The notes beneath the pieces are model-generated. The model saw nothing but the letters and a program-made list of their open reading frames with translations, was not told where the DNA came from and made no database searches. Shown here piece by piece: positions 46,351 through 59,234 of a DNA stretch of 64,000 nucleotides (positions within the stretch are counted from its first letter, which is position 1; each line of letters opens with the position of its first letter). Position numbers and translations under genes: made by a program. The DNA comes from Pogostemon cablin (taxonomy: Eukaryota > Streptophyta > Magnoliopsida > Lamiales > Lamiaceae), in NCBI GenBank assembly GCA_023678885.1, contig CM043002.1:762022-826021 (forward strand), written 5' to 3'.

Positions 46351-47709
46351 TAAAATAAAAATACAGTAAGTTAAATTAGGATGTGGTGAGGTAAGGTGTG
46401 AGAGAATGAATGTTTAAGGATTTTGTAGTCCAATTAAATTGTGGTTGACTCCAATCCAAGTACTTGGTTGACAAGATGCGTGTCTTGGCCTTTTGACTAA
46501 CCAACAATCTTGTTGTACAAGTTCCTAGTTTTCGCGGACGATGACGTAGATATAAATGCTCTATCATCACTGCCTTCACCAATTTGATAATTTTCCAACT
46601 ATTTTAATATTCAATACATGATCGATGGATAGAAGGGTAATCATTAAAAAGAAAAAAGAGAAAAGACCATGAATTTTGTAGAATATAGAACATTATTATT
46701 TTGTGGACAATCTCTTGAAACGGAAATAGTGAAAAAATTCGATCTATTATTAAATTATGCTTATTAAAAGTTAAAATAAATTATATTATAATATTTTAAA
46801 ATCATAAATTTATTATACTTTTAAAAAAATATACTTTAACTATCAATAAACATATTTTATTTATATAATAATTATATTTTAACATATTTTACAATTCATC
46901 TCGTATAAATATCATCTTACGTAAAACTTGATCGTGTTTTATACTATATATTGAAGTACAACCGATTATGCAAGGTCTTGACTTTTTTATTAAAGGTAAT
47001 AAATAAAGTAAGGTATATCGTAATTCATGAATTAATGGATTTGAGATCTATTATTTCGTCATTTTCATTTATTATAATTTTTTAATGACAACATATATAA
47101 TTTATAGAGTCCTTTTAAATTATTTTGAAACAATACTCGGTTTTTTGTGTTATTCAAATTGGAAGATATTTCAAGGCGGGAGCTTAGTAAAATTATGAAT
47201 GTTCATATATATATTTATTCAATCATTTGGGAAAAAGATATATGATCATATAGAAAACAGTAAAAAAGATGATAAGGTTCTTCAAATCAATTTAAAATAA
47301 TTTAATTGAAAAGATAATATTTTTTTTGATAAACAATAAATCCAGTATCATCTCAATACAAATTTATTTAAATAAAATGATATCTCTTCCCAATACATAA
47401 CATAACATGCTAAATGCACACATTTTAGGAAAAATACTTTGTTATTTTTGTTTTAATTTTTTTTTATCTCATTATACTTTTTAATCACTTTATGTTTTCG
47501 ATTATAATTTTAGTTTCTTAACTTTGATTTTTAAATTCTTTTAGTTATGTAGCCTATTATAGGCTGTTATATATAATTGAAAATAAAAAATAGTAGTATT
47601 AATTGACTAAAGGTGCAGAAAAAAAATTCAACTATATTTGTAACATGTTTTATAATATGGTTATTAAAACATTTTACCAAGGATTTATGTTAACATAATA
47701 ACTAAAATG

Positions 47710-47801
<92 letters not shown>

Positions 47802-48380
47802 ACTGAAATAGTCAAGTAAAAATAGGAAATATTTTTTTTCTCCACTTTACTTATTAAAAAATATCAAATTAAGTGCACTTTTCTAATTTGCATGCATAAA
47901 AAAAATGATGGCTATAATGAAAAATTCTCTTGTAGACATGTATAATGTAAAACGGGTCGGTAATTGTTAATGTATGTTTATTTTATAAATAAAATATATT
48001 AATTGATAGTTAAAATATATTTATATTAAATTATACTTTATGATTATACTTTCACAATCATATTCTAATATATTTTACGAGTATGTAGCACCATCTATAT
48101 TTTTAGAGTTCGATTGCTATGCACCTTGGTGCACCGTGCACTTGGACGATCTTAATCGTCAAATTATATTTCAATTCGATCTCTACCATCAAATAAAATA
48201 AAATAATTATTTAAAAAAAAAACTATCCACTCTCATATTTTTAACCCATTAACCATAAGTGCACCACAATATTACCCATATTTTTATTATAAATTTAACT
48301 GTTTCTGAGTATTCCATAGTTCAAATCACAAGTGATAATTCATGCACACATGTGTTGGGCTTTGGTGGACTGAGGACTAA
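46351..48380. other. Gene-free AT-rich stretch
   Basis: Contains diverged members of an AT-rich repeat family (about 46740-46930 and 47940-48080, sharing aaaatatatt, aaacatattttattta-type phrases) and a (TA)n tract at 47710-47798. Near 48120 is a small palindrome, gtgcaccgtgcac. No ORF of interest. Confidence 0.5.
47710..47798. repeat. (TA)n microsatellite
   Basis: About 88 bp of AT dinucleotides. Confidence 0.95.
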
Positions 48381-48398
48381 TATTGTGTGTGTGTTTTG

Positions 48399-48496
48399 AG
48401 GGGTGGGTCATGGGTGGGGGTTTGGGTGGTTGAGGGGTGGGTCATGGGTAGGTGGTTGAGGGGTTGGGGGTGGGGGGGGGGGGGTGCGGGGCGTGG
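48399..48496 (+). repeat. G-rich tract with quadruplex potential
   Basis: More than ten runs of three or more G within 100 bp, including a run of thirteen or more Gs near 48472-48484, and a tgaggggtgggtcatgggt phrase in two imperfect copies. The surrounding DNA is strongly AT-rich. Confidence 0.85.
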
Positions 48497-48967
48497 TTGA
48501 GGCACACGCTATTGTGTGAAAGTAGTGTGTGAATATATAGCGAGTATAAAGAACAACACTAGTTGTGTGGGTGTGTGTTTGCTTTTGCAAGGTGGGTGGG
48601 TGGTGGGCATACAAGTAAAAACTCGGGAACGCGTCTACGAGTTTGAAACCAATTAATAAATCGTTAAATCTTTCCAACAATATTCTTTTTTTTTTGTTTT
48701 TATTAACTAATAAAATTCTTAGTTAATTTCATGTTCTTCAAACTAGACTTTTTCAACCCCATTAGTTCATAAATACATATTAACACACGTCTTAAAAGTT
48801 GAGTCAATGTTGTGCCTTATAAATCTTCTACGATTTTCTTGCACTATCTCCTTCAAATTCATGTTCAATTGAATGGACCCAATATATTCATATTAATGCA
48901 CTACTATTCAAGCTTTTTCAATACCCAATCCAACCATATATGAGTTGATTTTTTTTTATATAATTAT

Positions 48968-49222
48968 TGAAAACTTTAGATTTTATCAAAAAAAAATTAT
49001 ATCGATTTTGTTTCATAATTATTAGTTTTGTTTCAATTTTGTCCAATTTTCGTCGGAAATTGGTCACGAGTGTTGCACGTGACAGATGAATTTGGGGATT
49101 CCGATAAAAATTGAGGGTTCCGACAAAACATGGGCAAAATTGAAATAAAACTTATAGTTATAGGACAAAATCGATACAAATATATTTTTTTTATAAAATT
49201 TAAAGTTCTAAAAAGTTATAGT
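48968..49222. mobile_element. Foldback/MITE-like element with long inverted repeats
   Basis: About 90-100 bp arms are reverse complements with mismatches: tatcgattttgtttcataat on the left against ataggacaaaatcgata on the right, and tttcaattttgtccaatttt against gggcaaaattgaaat. Non-coding. Long arms suggest a Mutator-like or foldback MITE; no target duplication was confirmed. Confidence 0.65.
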
Positions 49223-49435
49223 ACAAAAAAAACTTTTAACCCTGGCTATTCCCAAATGTAATTAATTTCAAAACTATGGTTATCTTGAACTTTGATGCAT
49301 TCACTCCGTCTAAAACAACTTTTGTGACAATATTATTTCATAAGTGTTTATACAAAAAGTAATAGTAGTAATTATCATGTATAAGAGTGATATTTCAAAT
49401 TAGATCATATGCCACACTGTTAGTGTATAGGTGTT

Positions 49436-49542
<107 letters not shown>

Positions 49543-49629
49543 GTGAATTTGGCCACTTTTATACATGAACATTGTATTTATACGTCACATTTTTCACAGG
49601 GATACATATTTATTGATATTAGTTTAATA

Positions 49630-49910
49630 AATGAGAGCTCTCATGTGAGACGGTTATGAGACGGGTTGAACCATTATTAAAGTATGCTTATCATATAGGT
49701 AAAGTATGTTTATTTGTAGTTAAAATATGTCAGTAATGAATCATATTATAACATCACAAAATCATACTTTCATTCATCATTCATCATACTTTACAAAACA
49801 TACTTTAACAACCATTAAACATACTTTATTTATATTATAGGCATACTTTAAAACGTCTTACAAACGATTTCACATAAGTAGCGTCTCACAAAAGACTTAG
49901 TCTTAATAAA
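49630..49910. repeat. Dispersed AT-rich repeat with gagacgg / cgtctcac ends
   Basis: Left gtgagacggttatgagacgg and right acgtctcacaaaag portions are roughly inverted, with repeated catactttatttata-type phrases between. Related text occurs at 46740-46930, 47940-48080 and, for one end, near 21885. Probably a miniature element family; ends uncertain. Confidence 0.45.
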
Positions 49911-50578
49911 TTTATCGTAAATCTTCATATTTTTTCATTACCATTGATGCACTTGTGTTAAAAATTAGAAATCCTAAGGTTATTTATAAATTTCACTTCG
50001 TTAATATACTTCATCAGTCTGTTTCTATGTTTAAGTTTTTTTCTTTTTTTATTATTATTATTTTAATAAAAAAATTAAGAAATATAATGTTTCTTTTAAT
50101 GGAAAGTGATTATTCTATTTTTACGTTTTTCTATTCTCAATTTTATTTTCAATTGATGACAAGTAAATTGTGTTTATTATAAAACTTTTAATGATGTTTT
50201 AAAGATGGAATTGCCACCTACTAAATACTAACAATGAATGAAAATTGAGATTTAAGATAGCATGTACAAAATGTAATCTTTAAAACATGCCGAAAGGAAT
50301 ATTATTAGAGGAAACAATTCTATTTTTACTTTGTTTCATATATATATATATTATTTTTTTTCACAGCCTGACAACCCATTAATCTCATTAATATATTTTA
50401 ATTTTAAAATTATTATTCATTTTTAATATACATAATATATTATTTATTTATTAATTAAAATATCAAATTACTTTAGAAGTCAATAAAATAAAAAAGAGTT
50501 TTTTTTTTTCATAAACTCTATAAAAGTCCAGTAGTCTACCCATAAAAAAACTTACCGCCGAAGTAGTACAATTTAGAA
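49911..50578. other. Gene-free AT-rich stretch
   Basis: Nothing beyond simple AT runs was recognised before the solo LTR target duplication. Confidence 0.5.
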
Positions 50579-50583
50579 CCCGA

Positions 50584-51044
50584 TGTTGGAAATTTTTAAT
50601 TTTCAATATAATATAACTGTGGGCAATATATTATTATGCAATTATATTAGCTATTCAATTATATTATGGACTTAATTAAGTGATCCAATTAAGGTTAAAG
50701 GTCCATGTGCTATAATAATAATTAATATGAGCCAAATGAGTAGATACTCAATACTACGTGATTAGGTGATTATGGGTGGTCTAGTCAAGTAGTATATAAA
50801 GGCTCCCAGGTTATGGTCCCCAATATACTAAGCCGCACATGGTCTTCCCTTTTCCCCATCGGGAGGGATTACTACGGTCCCCATAAAGGAATTAAGAGGG
50901 CTTAGTTGAGGAAGACCATATAATCACTGATCCTGAGTTCGTGTTCCGCCTAGAGACTCATTGGATCAAGTACGCTTCTGCTTTACGTTTTAGATCTCAT
51001 TTAATCGTAATAGGGTTTAAGGCTTTATGGATTTATTTCCTACA
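50584..51044. repeat. Solo LTR, copia-like
   Basis: 461 bp from TGTTGGAAAT to TTTATTTCCTACA, flanked by a perfect 5 bp duplication cccga (50579-50583, 51045-51049). A TATA box (agtatataaaggc, near 50791) lies inside in plus orientation. No internal retroelement sequence is present, which is the product of recombination between two LTRs. Confidence 0.88.
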
Positions 51045-51049
51045 CCCGA

Positions 51050-52770
51050 TTCTTAATGTTAACTATTTTATTTTACTTACGATTAAATGACAATGCATTT
51101 ATTTCATACATAATGTTCATAAATGAACATATCATTTTTATGTTACTAAATATACATTCAAACCTCAAAACAATCATATTACTTTTCAATATTTTTCTAC
51201 ACATTCTAAGCATAGGAATTTAAATTATATATTAATCACATTATTTTTTTTCCCTTTTCTCTTATTATCCTCTTTGCTCTATAAATTTATTAAAACTCAG
51301 TCACATGGCATTTGGAGTGCATATATAATTGAAGAGAGTAGTTTTGTCGAATGACTATTGGCTATCTACATATCCATAAATCTATATAAATAAGAAAAAA
51401 TCAGCAAAGTATAACATGCCCATCTTTTGGAATTTTTTACTCTTAAAAAAGTAAATGTTTATGAATATTTATTACCAAGTTAGAGGAAGACTTGTCATAA
51501 TGACAGCTAGCAATCTTGGGATACAACCATACATTTCTTCCTTTAATCTTTTCAAAATTTAAAATATACTATATCCTTTTCTATTAGAAAAAAAAATCTA
51601 CTCCATTAAAAATGACTAAAATAATACAAGAAAGTTTAGGTGTACAAAAATCAAGATATTGTGTAGTTGGGTTTTGGGGGACAAAAGATTTGTTTGGTTA
51701 ATAATGCTGGCATTCTATATAAATAACTACCAAAATACTCCCATTTTAGCATTACCTATATTTCATTTAATGAATTTCTTATTTATTTATTTGAGGGTGT
51801 AATATGTGTACACAAGGCCACCACACATACAACTTGAGTTCTTAATTAAGGAATAATTATTTAAATAATCAAAGACTGCATAGCCAATAATTTGCCAAGT
51901 GTGACTACTTAAAACTTGTTAATGACTCATTATTGTACCTTTGAAATAGTGGTAACAAATTAGGTTACAGGTTAAACTAAATCTGAATTTTAAAAAATTG
52001 TGTAGCAATTTCGTATAATTAGTCTAGTGTTATTAATTTAGCATTGTGTTTTGGCTTCATCATTTAATTTTAAAATTAATTAGAATTTTATTTTTTATTT
52101 TATCATCAAATTATTTAAATTTTAATTAATCATTTTGAAATTATTATTTTAATATTGGAGCTAACTATAGAAGTATTATTTTTCTTTAGAGTTTACTACG
52201 TATTCCTTTAAAGTCTTTATCATCAATTTTATTTAAAATTAAATGTGGTGCATCTAACTATAATTCATATACATTATGGTGCATATAAGTACTCTCTTAA
52301 TTTAACAAAATCATTTAAGTAAATTAAATTGTTAATAGTAGATAAAAGAATAAAGAAAATCATTTTGATGAATTGGGATAATTAATTAGGGTATAAAATT
52401 GCTATTCAATCCTAAATTTTCTCTCTGAAAAAAAGGTCAAATAGTGAACAAATATTTTGATATAGATTCTGCCATTTAATTTATAGATTCTTTCTCTATA
52501 TTTTAATATCCTTAATTAACCTTTTGATTTGGGATTATCTGTTTAGTCAGCTTGTGGGGTCTCATTTACAAAAAGGTGCATCGAAATTTCACTAGCATAC
52601 ATACATTTTCTGCATAAAATAAAATAAAATAATTTTTAATTTAAATTTATTTTTGTTCACCAAAATGACATGCATATCCCCTGCACCTAAGCAAATGCAT
52701 CATCACCAAACCAAGTCAATATAATTGGTGCCATATCATTAATTAATGTTAATTAATTATTGATAAGGAT
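51050..52770. other. Gene-free AT-rich stretch
   Basis: No ORF, RNA gene or bounded mobile element was recognised. The region is AT-rich throughout. Confidence 0.5.
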
Positions 52771-53397
52771 TATCTCACGTATGAAAATCCTAACTAAGTA
52801 ATCCAACAATTACTCTAAGAATTCACAACCAACTTTAAAGATTGAGAACAAGAAATTGATCACATATGATAACAACTATGAAAGTGTGTGTGATTAAATG
52901 GAGAAGAAAGAGTTTATAGTGGTTCATCTTGTTTTCACAAGCCTACGTCTACTGTGAGAGAGAGAGAGATCTATTATTGATTGAGAGAATGAAAGTGTTA
53001 CAATGAGCTCATGCATATATTACATTATTATATACACTCTATGCATGCACAGCAAAGTTACAGGACCAATTCGAGTAACCAACTTCCAGTTGGATTTCCA
53101 AGTGGTTAAATCGAATCTTTGCAGTTGCAACTGACTCCATCACACAGCCTGCGTGACGAGCTATCCATCCACGCGCAGAACCTTCCAGAAGCCGCACACA
53201 TGCCACCTGTACAACAGCCATAAACCGCCCTGGTCCCCACTTGCACACATGGCACCAATTGTGATGCTTTGTGTTGCAATCAGCTCGTTTGCTGCTGATA
53301 TACCCATTGCATGCATACATCATCACCATCCTTAAACTGAAATACAAAACACACTACCTCCTAATGTTGATCAAGCACTAGTATGTAGTTTTCATCA
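52771..53397 (-). repeat. 3' LTR of minus-strand copia element
   Basis: On the minus strand it begins TGATGAAAACTACATAC (53397). It aligns with the 57604-58225 copy at about 96 percent with small indels. The outer edge is set by the end of LTR similarity and an imperfect 5 bp duplication (aggat 52766-52770, aagat 58226-58230), so it may be off by a few bases. A polypurine-type ggtggagaattg lies just inside it on the minus strand. Confidence 0.85.
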
Positions 53398-53444
53398 CAA
53401 TTCTCCACCTAAAACTTCATACTTGACCAATCTCAATCACTCAT

Positions 53445-56400
53445 TCACCCCACTGTTTTATCAAGACAGCAAATGTGTACACTGCTTTTATGACAGCAGC
53501 TGAACTCTTCACTAATATGTTTAGTACATATTGATAAGACTCTTGCATAATTCAAACTTTGAACTAGGAAAGCCTTAGTGAGAAAATTAGCTGGATTATT
53601 TGCTGTTTCAACCTTCTTGACAACAACCTTTCCTCCTTCAACTAAGTCTCTAACAAAATACATCCTTACATCAATGTGCTTTGTCCTTTCATGATAACCC
53701 TGATGTCTTGACAAGTGTATAACATTAGAGTTATCACAATGCACCAATACTGACTCTTGTAATACTCCAAACTCAGACAAAATTCCCTGCAACCACAAGC
53801 CCTCTTTTACTGCCTCTGTAAGTGAGATAAACTCAGCCTCAGTTGTAGAAAATGCAACCACTGACTAATGTATTGATCTCCAACTTATAGCTGTACCAAA
53901 CAAGCAGAATACATAGCCTGATAATGACTTCCTTGTATCTAAGTTTGCAGCATAATCAGCATCTACATAACCTGCAAGAAAATCAATGTTAGAAGTAAAC
54001 TTATTAAAATGCAAACCTATTGTCAAGCTATCTCTGATGTATCTCTGAATCCACTTAACAACTTCCCAGTGATCTTTTCTTGGATTCCCCATAAACCTGC
54101 TCACCAAACTCATTACATGAGCTAAGTCTGGCCAACAGCACACCATTGCATACATGAGACTGCCAACTGCATTAGCATAAGGAACCCTTTCCATCTCTAA
54201 TACTTCTTCACTTGTTCTGGCTGACTGCTGAGTTGACAGACCCAACCCTTACTTCACAGGAGTAGTAACAGCTTTGCTTTGATCCATATTATACCTCTTG
54301 AGAACATTCTCTAAGTATAAACTCTGATGTAGTACTATAGAACCACCTGATCTGTCCCTCTTGATCTCCATTCCCAATATAACAGTAGTTTCACCCAAAT
54401 CCTTCATATCAAACTCTGATTTCAACATCTCCTTCACAGCTGTGATCCCTTCCATAGACTTGCAAGCAATTAAGATGTCATCAACATACAATGATAAGAA
54501 AATATACCACTCATTGTCTTGTTTGATATACACACAACTGTCAAACTTGCTTCTCTCAAAACCACACTTGATAATGTACTCATCAAATCTGAGATACCAT
54601 CCCCTAGGACTTTGTTTCAATCCATATAGTGACTTCAGAAGTAAACAAGCCTTAGTAATTGAGTTTTGAACTGAGACTCCCTCTGGAACTGTCATATAGA
54701 TTTTCTCCTCCAAATTTCCATGAAGAAAAGTTGTAGTCACATCCATCTGATGCAATTCCAAATTAAACTGAGTAACTAATGCTAACAGTATCCTAATGGA
54801 ACAATGTTTCACAAATTGAGAGAATATCTCTGTATAATCAATGCCTTCCCGTTGAGAAAATCCCCTGGCAACTAATCTTGCTTTAAACCTGACACCATCA
54901 GTCCTCTCTGGTGAGACCTTTTTCTTGTAAATCCATTTACAGCTCACTAACTTCTGATCCTTTGGTCTCTGAACAATTCTCCAGGTTTGATTCTTCTCTA
55001 ATGAAAGCAACTCTTCTTGCATAGCAGTACTCCACTTTGCACTATCCTTACTGTTCATTGCTTCCTGATAGCTTCTTGGTTCATATGAATCAAAATCCTC
55101 TGTAGAGTACAGTGCAAAGGACACAATATCAGCATCTGCAAACCTAGCTGGAGTCTTAATAGACCTCCTTTGTCTATCCCTTACCAACTGATAGCTGTTG
55201 AGCAGCTTATCAGTATTAGATATGATCTGATCATCTTCAGTTGGTGAACCAGTTCCTTCTTGCACTGTCTCTTCTTCAATTCTAAACTGATCCTTCTGAA
55301 TCTTGTTCATAAGCTCCACCTCAAGCTCAGCTTCATACTTATTTTGATCTTGAGGTTTCAATGGCATAACAACTTCATTAAAGGTAACATCCCTGCTTAT
55401 CATAAACTTTTTACCTTCAATGTTCTATAGTTTGTAAGCTTTAACACCTTTGGGATATCCAATCATGACACACTTGATAGCTCTTGGAGCTAGCTTATCT
55501 TGTTTAACATGTGCATAAGCTAGACAACCAATCACTCTGAGCCTGGTATAATTAGCAGCTTTTCCAGTCCATACTTCCTGAGGTGTTTTAAGTTTAAGAG
55601 GTGTTGATGGACACCTGTTGATTAGAAAAGCTGCTGTACTAACCAACTCTCCCCAGAAGTCTTTTGAAAGACCAGAACTACTTAATATACACCTTACTCT
55701 CTCAAGTAAAGTCTGGTTTAACCTCTCTGCAACACCATTTTGTTGTGGTGTACCTGGTACTGTCTTATGTCTCATGATCCCCCTCTCCTTACAAAACTTA
55801 TTGAACTCATCAGAGCAATATTCAAGACCATTATCAGTTCTTAATATCTTAATCTTGTTATTGCAACTATTCTCTACCTCAGTTAGCCAATTCTTGAAAA
55901 TAATGAAAGCTGCATCCTTAGATTTCAGTATATATATCCATATCTTCCTACTGTAATCATCAATAAATGAAATGAAATACCTGCCTCCACCTTTTGTTAG
56001 TGCTCTTGCAGGTCCCCACAGATCTGAATGGATATAATCAAGTTTGGATTTGCTTGTATGTTCACCAATGCCAAATTTCAGCCTCTTAGCTTTGCCAAAG
56101 ATGCAATCCTCACAATGATCCAGCTTGTTTGTTGATCTGATACTGATAACATTCTGTCTTGACAATTCTTGTAATCCTTTCTCACTTATGTGAGCTAGTC
56201 TTCCATGCCATAAGTGAATTTCATCACTTCCAGTTGAGACAAGATTCTGTCCAACCACTGTGTGTCCATCAAGAATATACAATCCATTTTTTCTGATTCC
56301 TTTCATCACTTCATATTCATCTTTCTCAACAATGAGTACCTCTCCCCTTGATCTAAACTCATAACCTGAAGCATCTAAGATACCTAAAGAAATCAAGTTT

Positions 56401-57518
56401 CTGTTGAGTTCTGGAATATACCTCACACCTGTCAGAATCCTGGTAACTCCATCATGCATCCTCAATCTGATGGATCCAACACCTCTGATCTGACATGTGT
56501 GATCATCCCCTGATAATACTGATCCAGTATTCTGCAACTTGAGATCAGTAAACCAATGCTTCATAGGAGACATATGGAATGTACATCCTGAATCAATGAT
56601 CCAATTCATGGATCCTTTTGATGATCCAACCACCAGTGCCTCAGGATAATCAGTAGCCTGATTCTGATTATTTACCACTTGATTTGCTTGCACTCTTTGT
56701 TGTCCATCGTTACCAACATCTATTTTTCTTTTCTTTTCTGCTTTGAACTTGTAGCAGTTTTTCTTGTAATGGCCTGGTTCATGGTAATGAAAACACTTCA
56801 GTCCCTCTTTATCTGAGTTTGCCTGATCAGTCTTGTTTCCTTGTTTCTTTGAATCAGAATTGCCTTTCTTGTTATTCTTCTTACCATGATCATTCCTCTT
56901 GATAATTAATCTCTCTCCAGATGATCCCTGTTCTTCAGAAACTTTCTGAAACTCCTTTGTCTTCAGAGCAATATCAACCTCATCAAGACTTATAGCTTCT
57001 CTATTTCCAAACAGAAGTGTGTCCTTGAAACTTTCAAAGGACTTTGGATGGGCTGACAACAATATTGAGGCCTTATCTTCTGTTTCAATTTTAACATTAA
57101 CATTTTCTAGATCATCTATCACCTTATTGAATTCATCAAGCTGCACTAAAACTGACCTATCCTCAACCATCTTAAAGGAATATAGTTTCTGCTTTAAGTA
57201 TAAACGGTTAGCAAGAGATTTTACCATGTATAGATCTTCAAGTTTCTTCCATACAGCTCTTGCAGATGTCTCTCTCTGTACTTCTCTCAAAGCCTTATCA
57301 CCAAGACATAATACAATAGCACTTAATGCTCTTTCTTGAGTATCAGCTTCTGCAGTGGCTTCTATGACTGTTTGTGCAACTTCTGCAGTTGTTGCAGGCT
57401 TCTCCTTGATGACATCTGCCAATCCTTGTTGTACCAAGATAGCTCTTATCTTGATCTTCTACAAACCGAAGTCAGATTTCTCTATAAACCTCTCAATATC
57501 AAACTTGGTTGCAACCAT
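53445..57518 (-). pseudogene. Copia Gag-Pol polyprotein with four in-frame stops
   Basis: One reading frame runs from the ATG at 57518 to the final stop at 53445, 1357 codons without a frameshift. Domains: Gag; zinc knuckle (about 56795-56755) reading C-x2-Y in place of C-x2-C; protease W-I-I-D-S-G; HHCC and DDE integrase (H-S-D-L-W-G-P, R-T-D-N-G, P-Q-Q-N-G-V-A-E-R); RT with YVDDILIA; and RNase H (S-T-T-E-A-E-F). Stops lie at 57461-57459, 55427-55425, 54251-54249 and 53867-53865. By alignment with the family the first two replace Trp and the last two probably Gln. The element is complete in structure but cannot make the polyprotein. It resembles the Tork/Tnt1-like lineage (inference). Confidence 0.92.
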
Positions 57519-57582
57519 GGTGTCAACTTTCTTCAACTGTTTTTTTATTCCTTCTTCTGTTAATTTATGATCTTGTGGTCTA

Positions 57583-57602
57583 GTTTCCCACAGACGGCGC
57601 CA
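57583..57602 (-). other. Primer-binding-site-like sequence of the minus copia
   Basis: TGGCGCCGTCTGTGGGAAAC on the minus strand lies a couple of bases inside the 5' LTR. It is not the initiator-Met type used by the 7.5 kb copia but is close to that of the gypsy element at 4.6 kb. The tRNA it would pair with was not identified. Confidence 0.65.
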
Positions 57603-57603
57603 C

Positions 57604-58225
57604 TCTCTCACGGATGAAGATCCTAACTAAGTAATCCAACAATTACTCTAAGAATTCACAACCAACTTTAAAGATTGAGAACAAGAAATTGATCACATAT
57701 AACAACTATGAAAGTGTGTGTGTGTGATTGAATGGAGAAGAAAGGGTTTATAGTGGTTCAGCTTGTTTTCACAAGCCTACGTCCACTGTGAGAGAGATAT
57801 ATTATTAATTGAGAGAATAAAAGTATTACAATGAGCTCATGCATAGATTACATCATTATATACACTCTATGCATGCACAACAAAGTTACAGGACCAATTC
57901 GAGTAACCAACTTACAGCTGAATTTCCAAGTGGTTAAATCGAATATTTGCGGTTGCAACTGACTCCACCACACAGCCTGCGTGACGAGCTATCCATCCAT
58001 GTGCGGAACCTTCCAGAAGCCGCACACATGCCACCTGTACAACAGCCATAAACCACCCTGGTCCCCACTTGCATACATGACACCAATTGTGATGCTTTGT
58101 GTTGCCATCAGCTCGTTTGCTGCTGATATACCCATTGCATGCATACATCATCACCATCCTAAAACTGAAACACAAAACACACTACCTCCTAATGTTGATC
58201 AAGCACTAGTATGTAGTTTTCATCA
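57604..58225 (-). repeat. 5' LTR of minus-strand copia element
   Basis: About 622 bp, counterpart of 52771-53397. I count roughly 25 substitutions over about 610 aligned bases plus small indels, so this insertion is much older than the one in the BAHD gene. Confidence 0.85.
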
Positions 58226-59050
58226 AAGATTAGTTAAAAAGAACCTTGCAAGATAAGTTAAGTGATGAAGCTCGTTTTAACATGCTATTCATTTTTTTAA
58301 TCTTAATTACATCATTACTGGCGTTTACGTTTGCTCAATTTAATTCCCTTGAATTGAATTTTCGCATGACTTATTCAAATACTTAATTTGAAAAAATGTA
58401 TAAAATAAAATAATTTATGATTTTATATGCTACTTCCTTCATCCTACAACTATGGGAGATTAGCCACATCATGCATGAAATTTAGACTAATTGTAGGTTT
58501 AAATAGAATTTCATTTGTTAAAAACAAAAATTGTTATGATACATAATTATGTTACACAATAGGTGAAAGTTGTTAAATTATGATTTTTATATGAACCAAT
58601 AAAATATATTTATTAATAGTTAATATATACTTTTATGATTATTAATGTATTAAAATAATATGATTTTAGTGTAGTTACAAATAAACATAAATACTCGGGA
58701 CATAAAGAATACTCCATTATATTTATATATATTACTAAATAAATATAATTAATTTAGTACAGAAAAGAGAATTGGTCTCTCGTGTTTCGATGTACATATA
58801 TCTAAGAATATAAATTTTTATTTAAAAAAATATTCGCTTTAATTAATAAAAATATAGTAACTTTTTATTAAAAAATACGGATGAAATATGAATTCAAGAA
58901 AATTTTACTTGGCACACCCTGTCGCACGGAATATGAATTCACAAAAATTGAATTTTTGAAATCAAAATCTAATTTTAATGAAAAAGAAAAGAAACATGGG
59001 TTAATTTTCAAAATTAGTTTTCGTTAATTCCGAAGTGAAAGACAAGACTA
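58226..59050. other. Gene-free spacer and upstream region of IQM gene
   Basis: AT-rich with no ORF or bounded repeat recognised; the right part is presumably upstream promoter of the IQM gene. Confidence 0.45.
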
Positions 59051-59098
59051 GTGATTTTCAAAAGTCCATTCCACGTGCTTTTCTCTCCCATCTCTCGC

Positions 59099-59101
<3 letters not shown>

Positions 59102-59138
<37 letters not shown>
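59102..59138. repeat. (CT)n microsatellite upstream of IQM
   Basis: A run of about 18 CT dinucleotides roughly 100 bp before the TATA box. CT/GA tracts near start sites are common in plant promoters. Confidence 0.9.
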
Positions 59139-59141
<3 letters not shown>

Positions 59142-59234
59142 CCACGCAACGTATTCGCACACAAAAACACAAACACAACCCCACATCCACCCTACCACTC
59201 TTCTTCCGCAGCCTGCTGTGTCAAACTTGCCTCC

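Noticed and set aside
48408..48680. 90-codon Pro/His/Thr-rich minus-strand ORF
   Set aside because: It is the translation of the complement of the G-rich tract.
53039..53347. ORFs in the copia LTRs (also 57912-58256)
   Set aside because: The same frame appears in both LTRs without any known domain; LTRs are not coding here.
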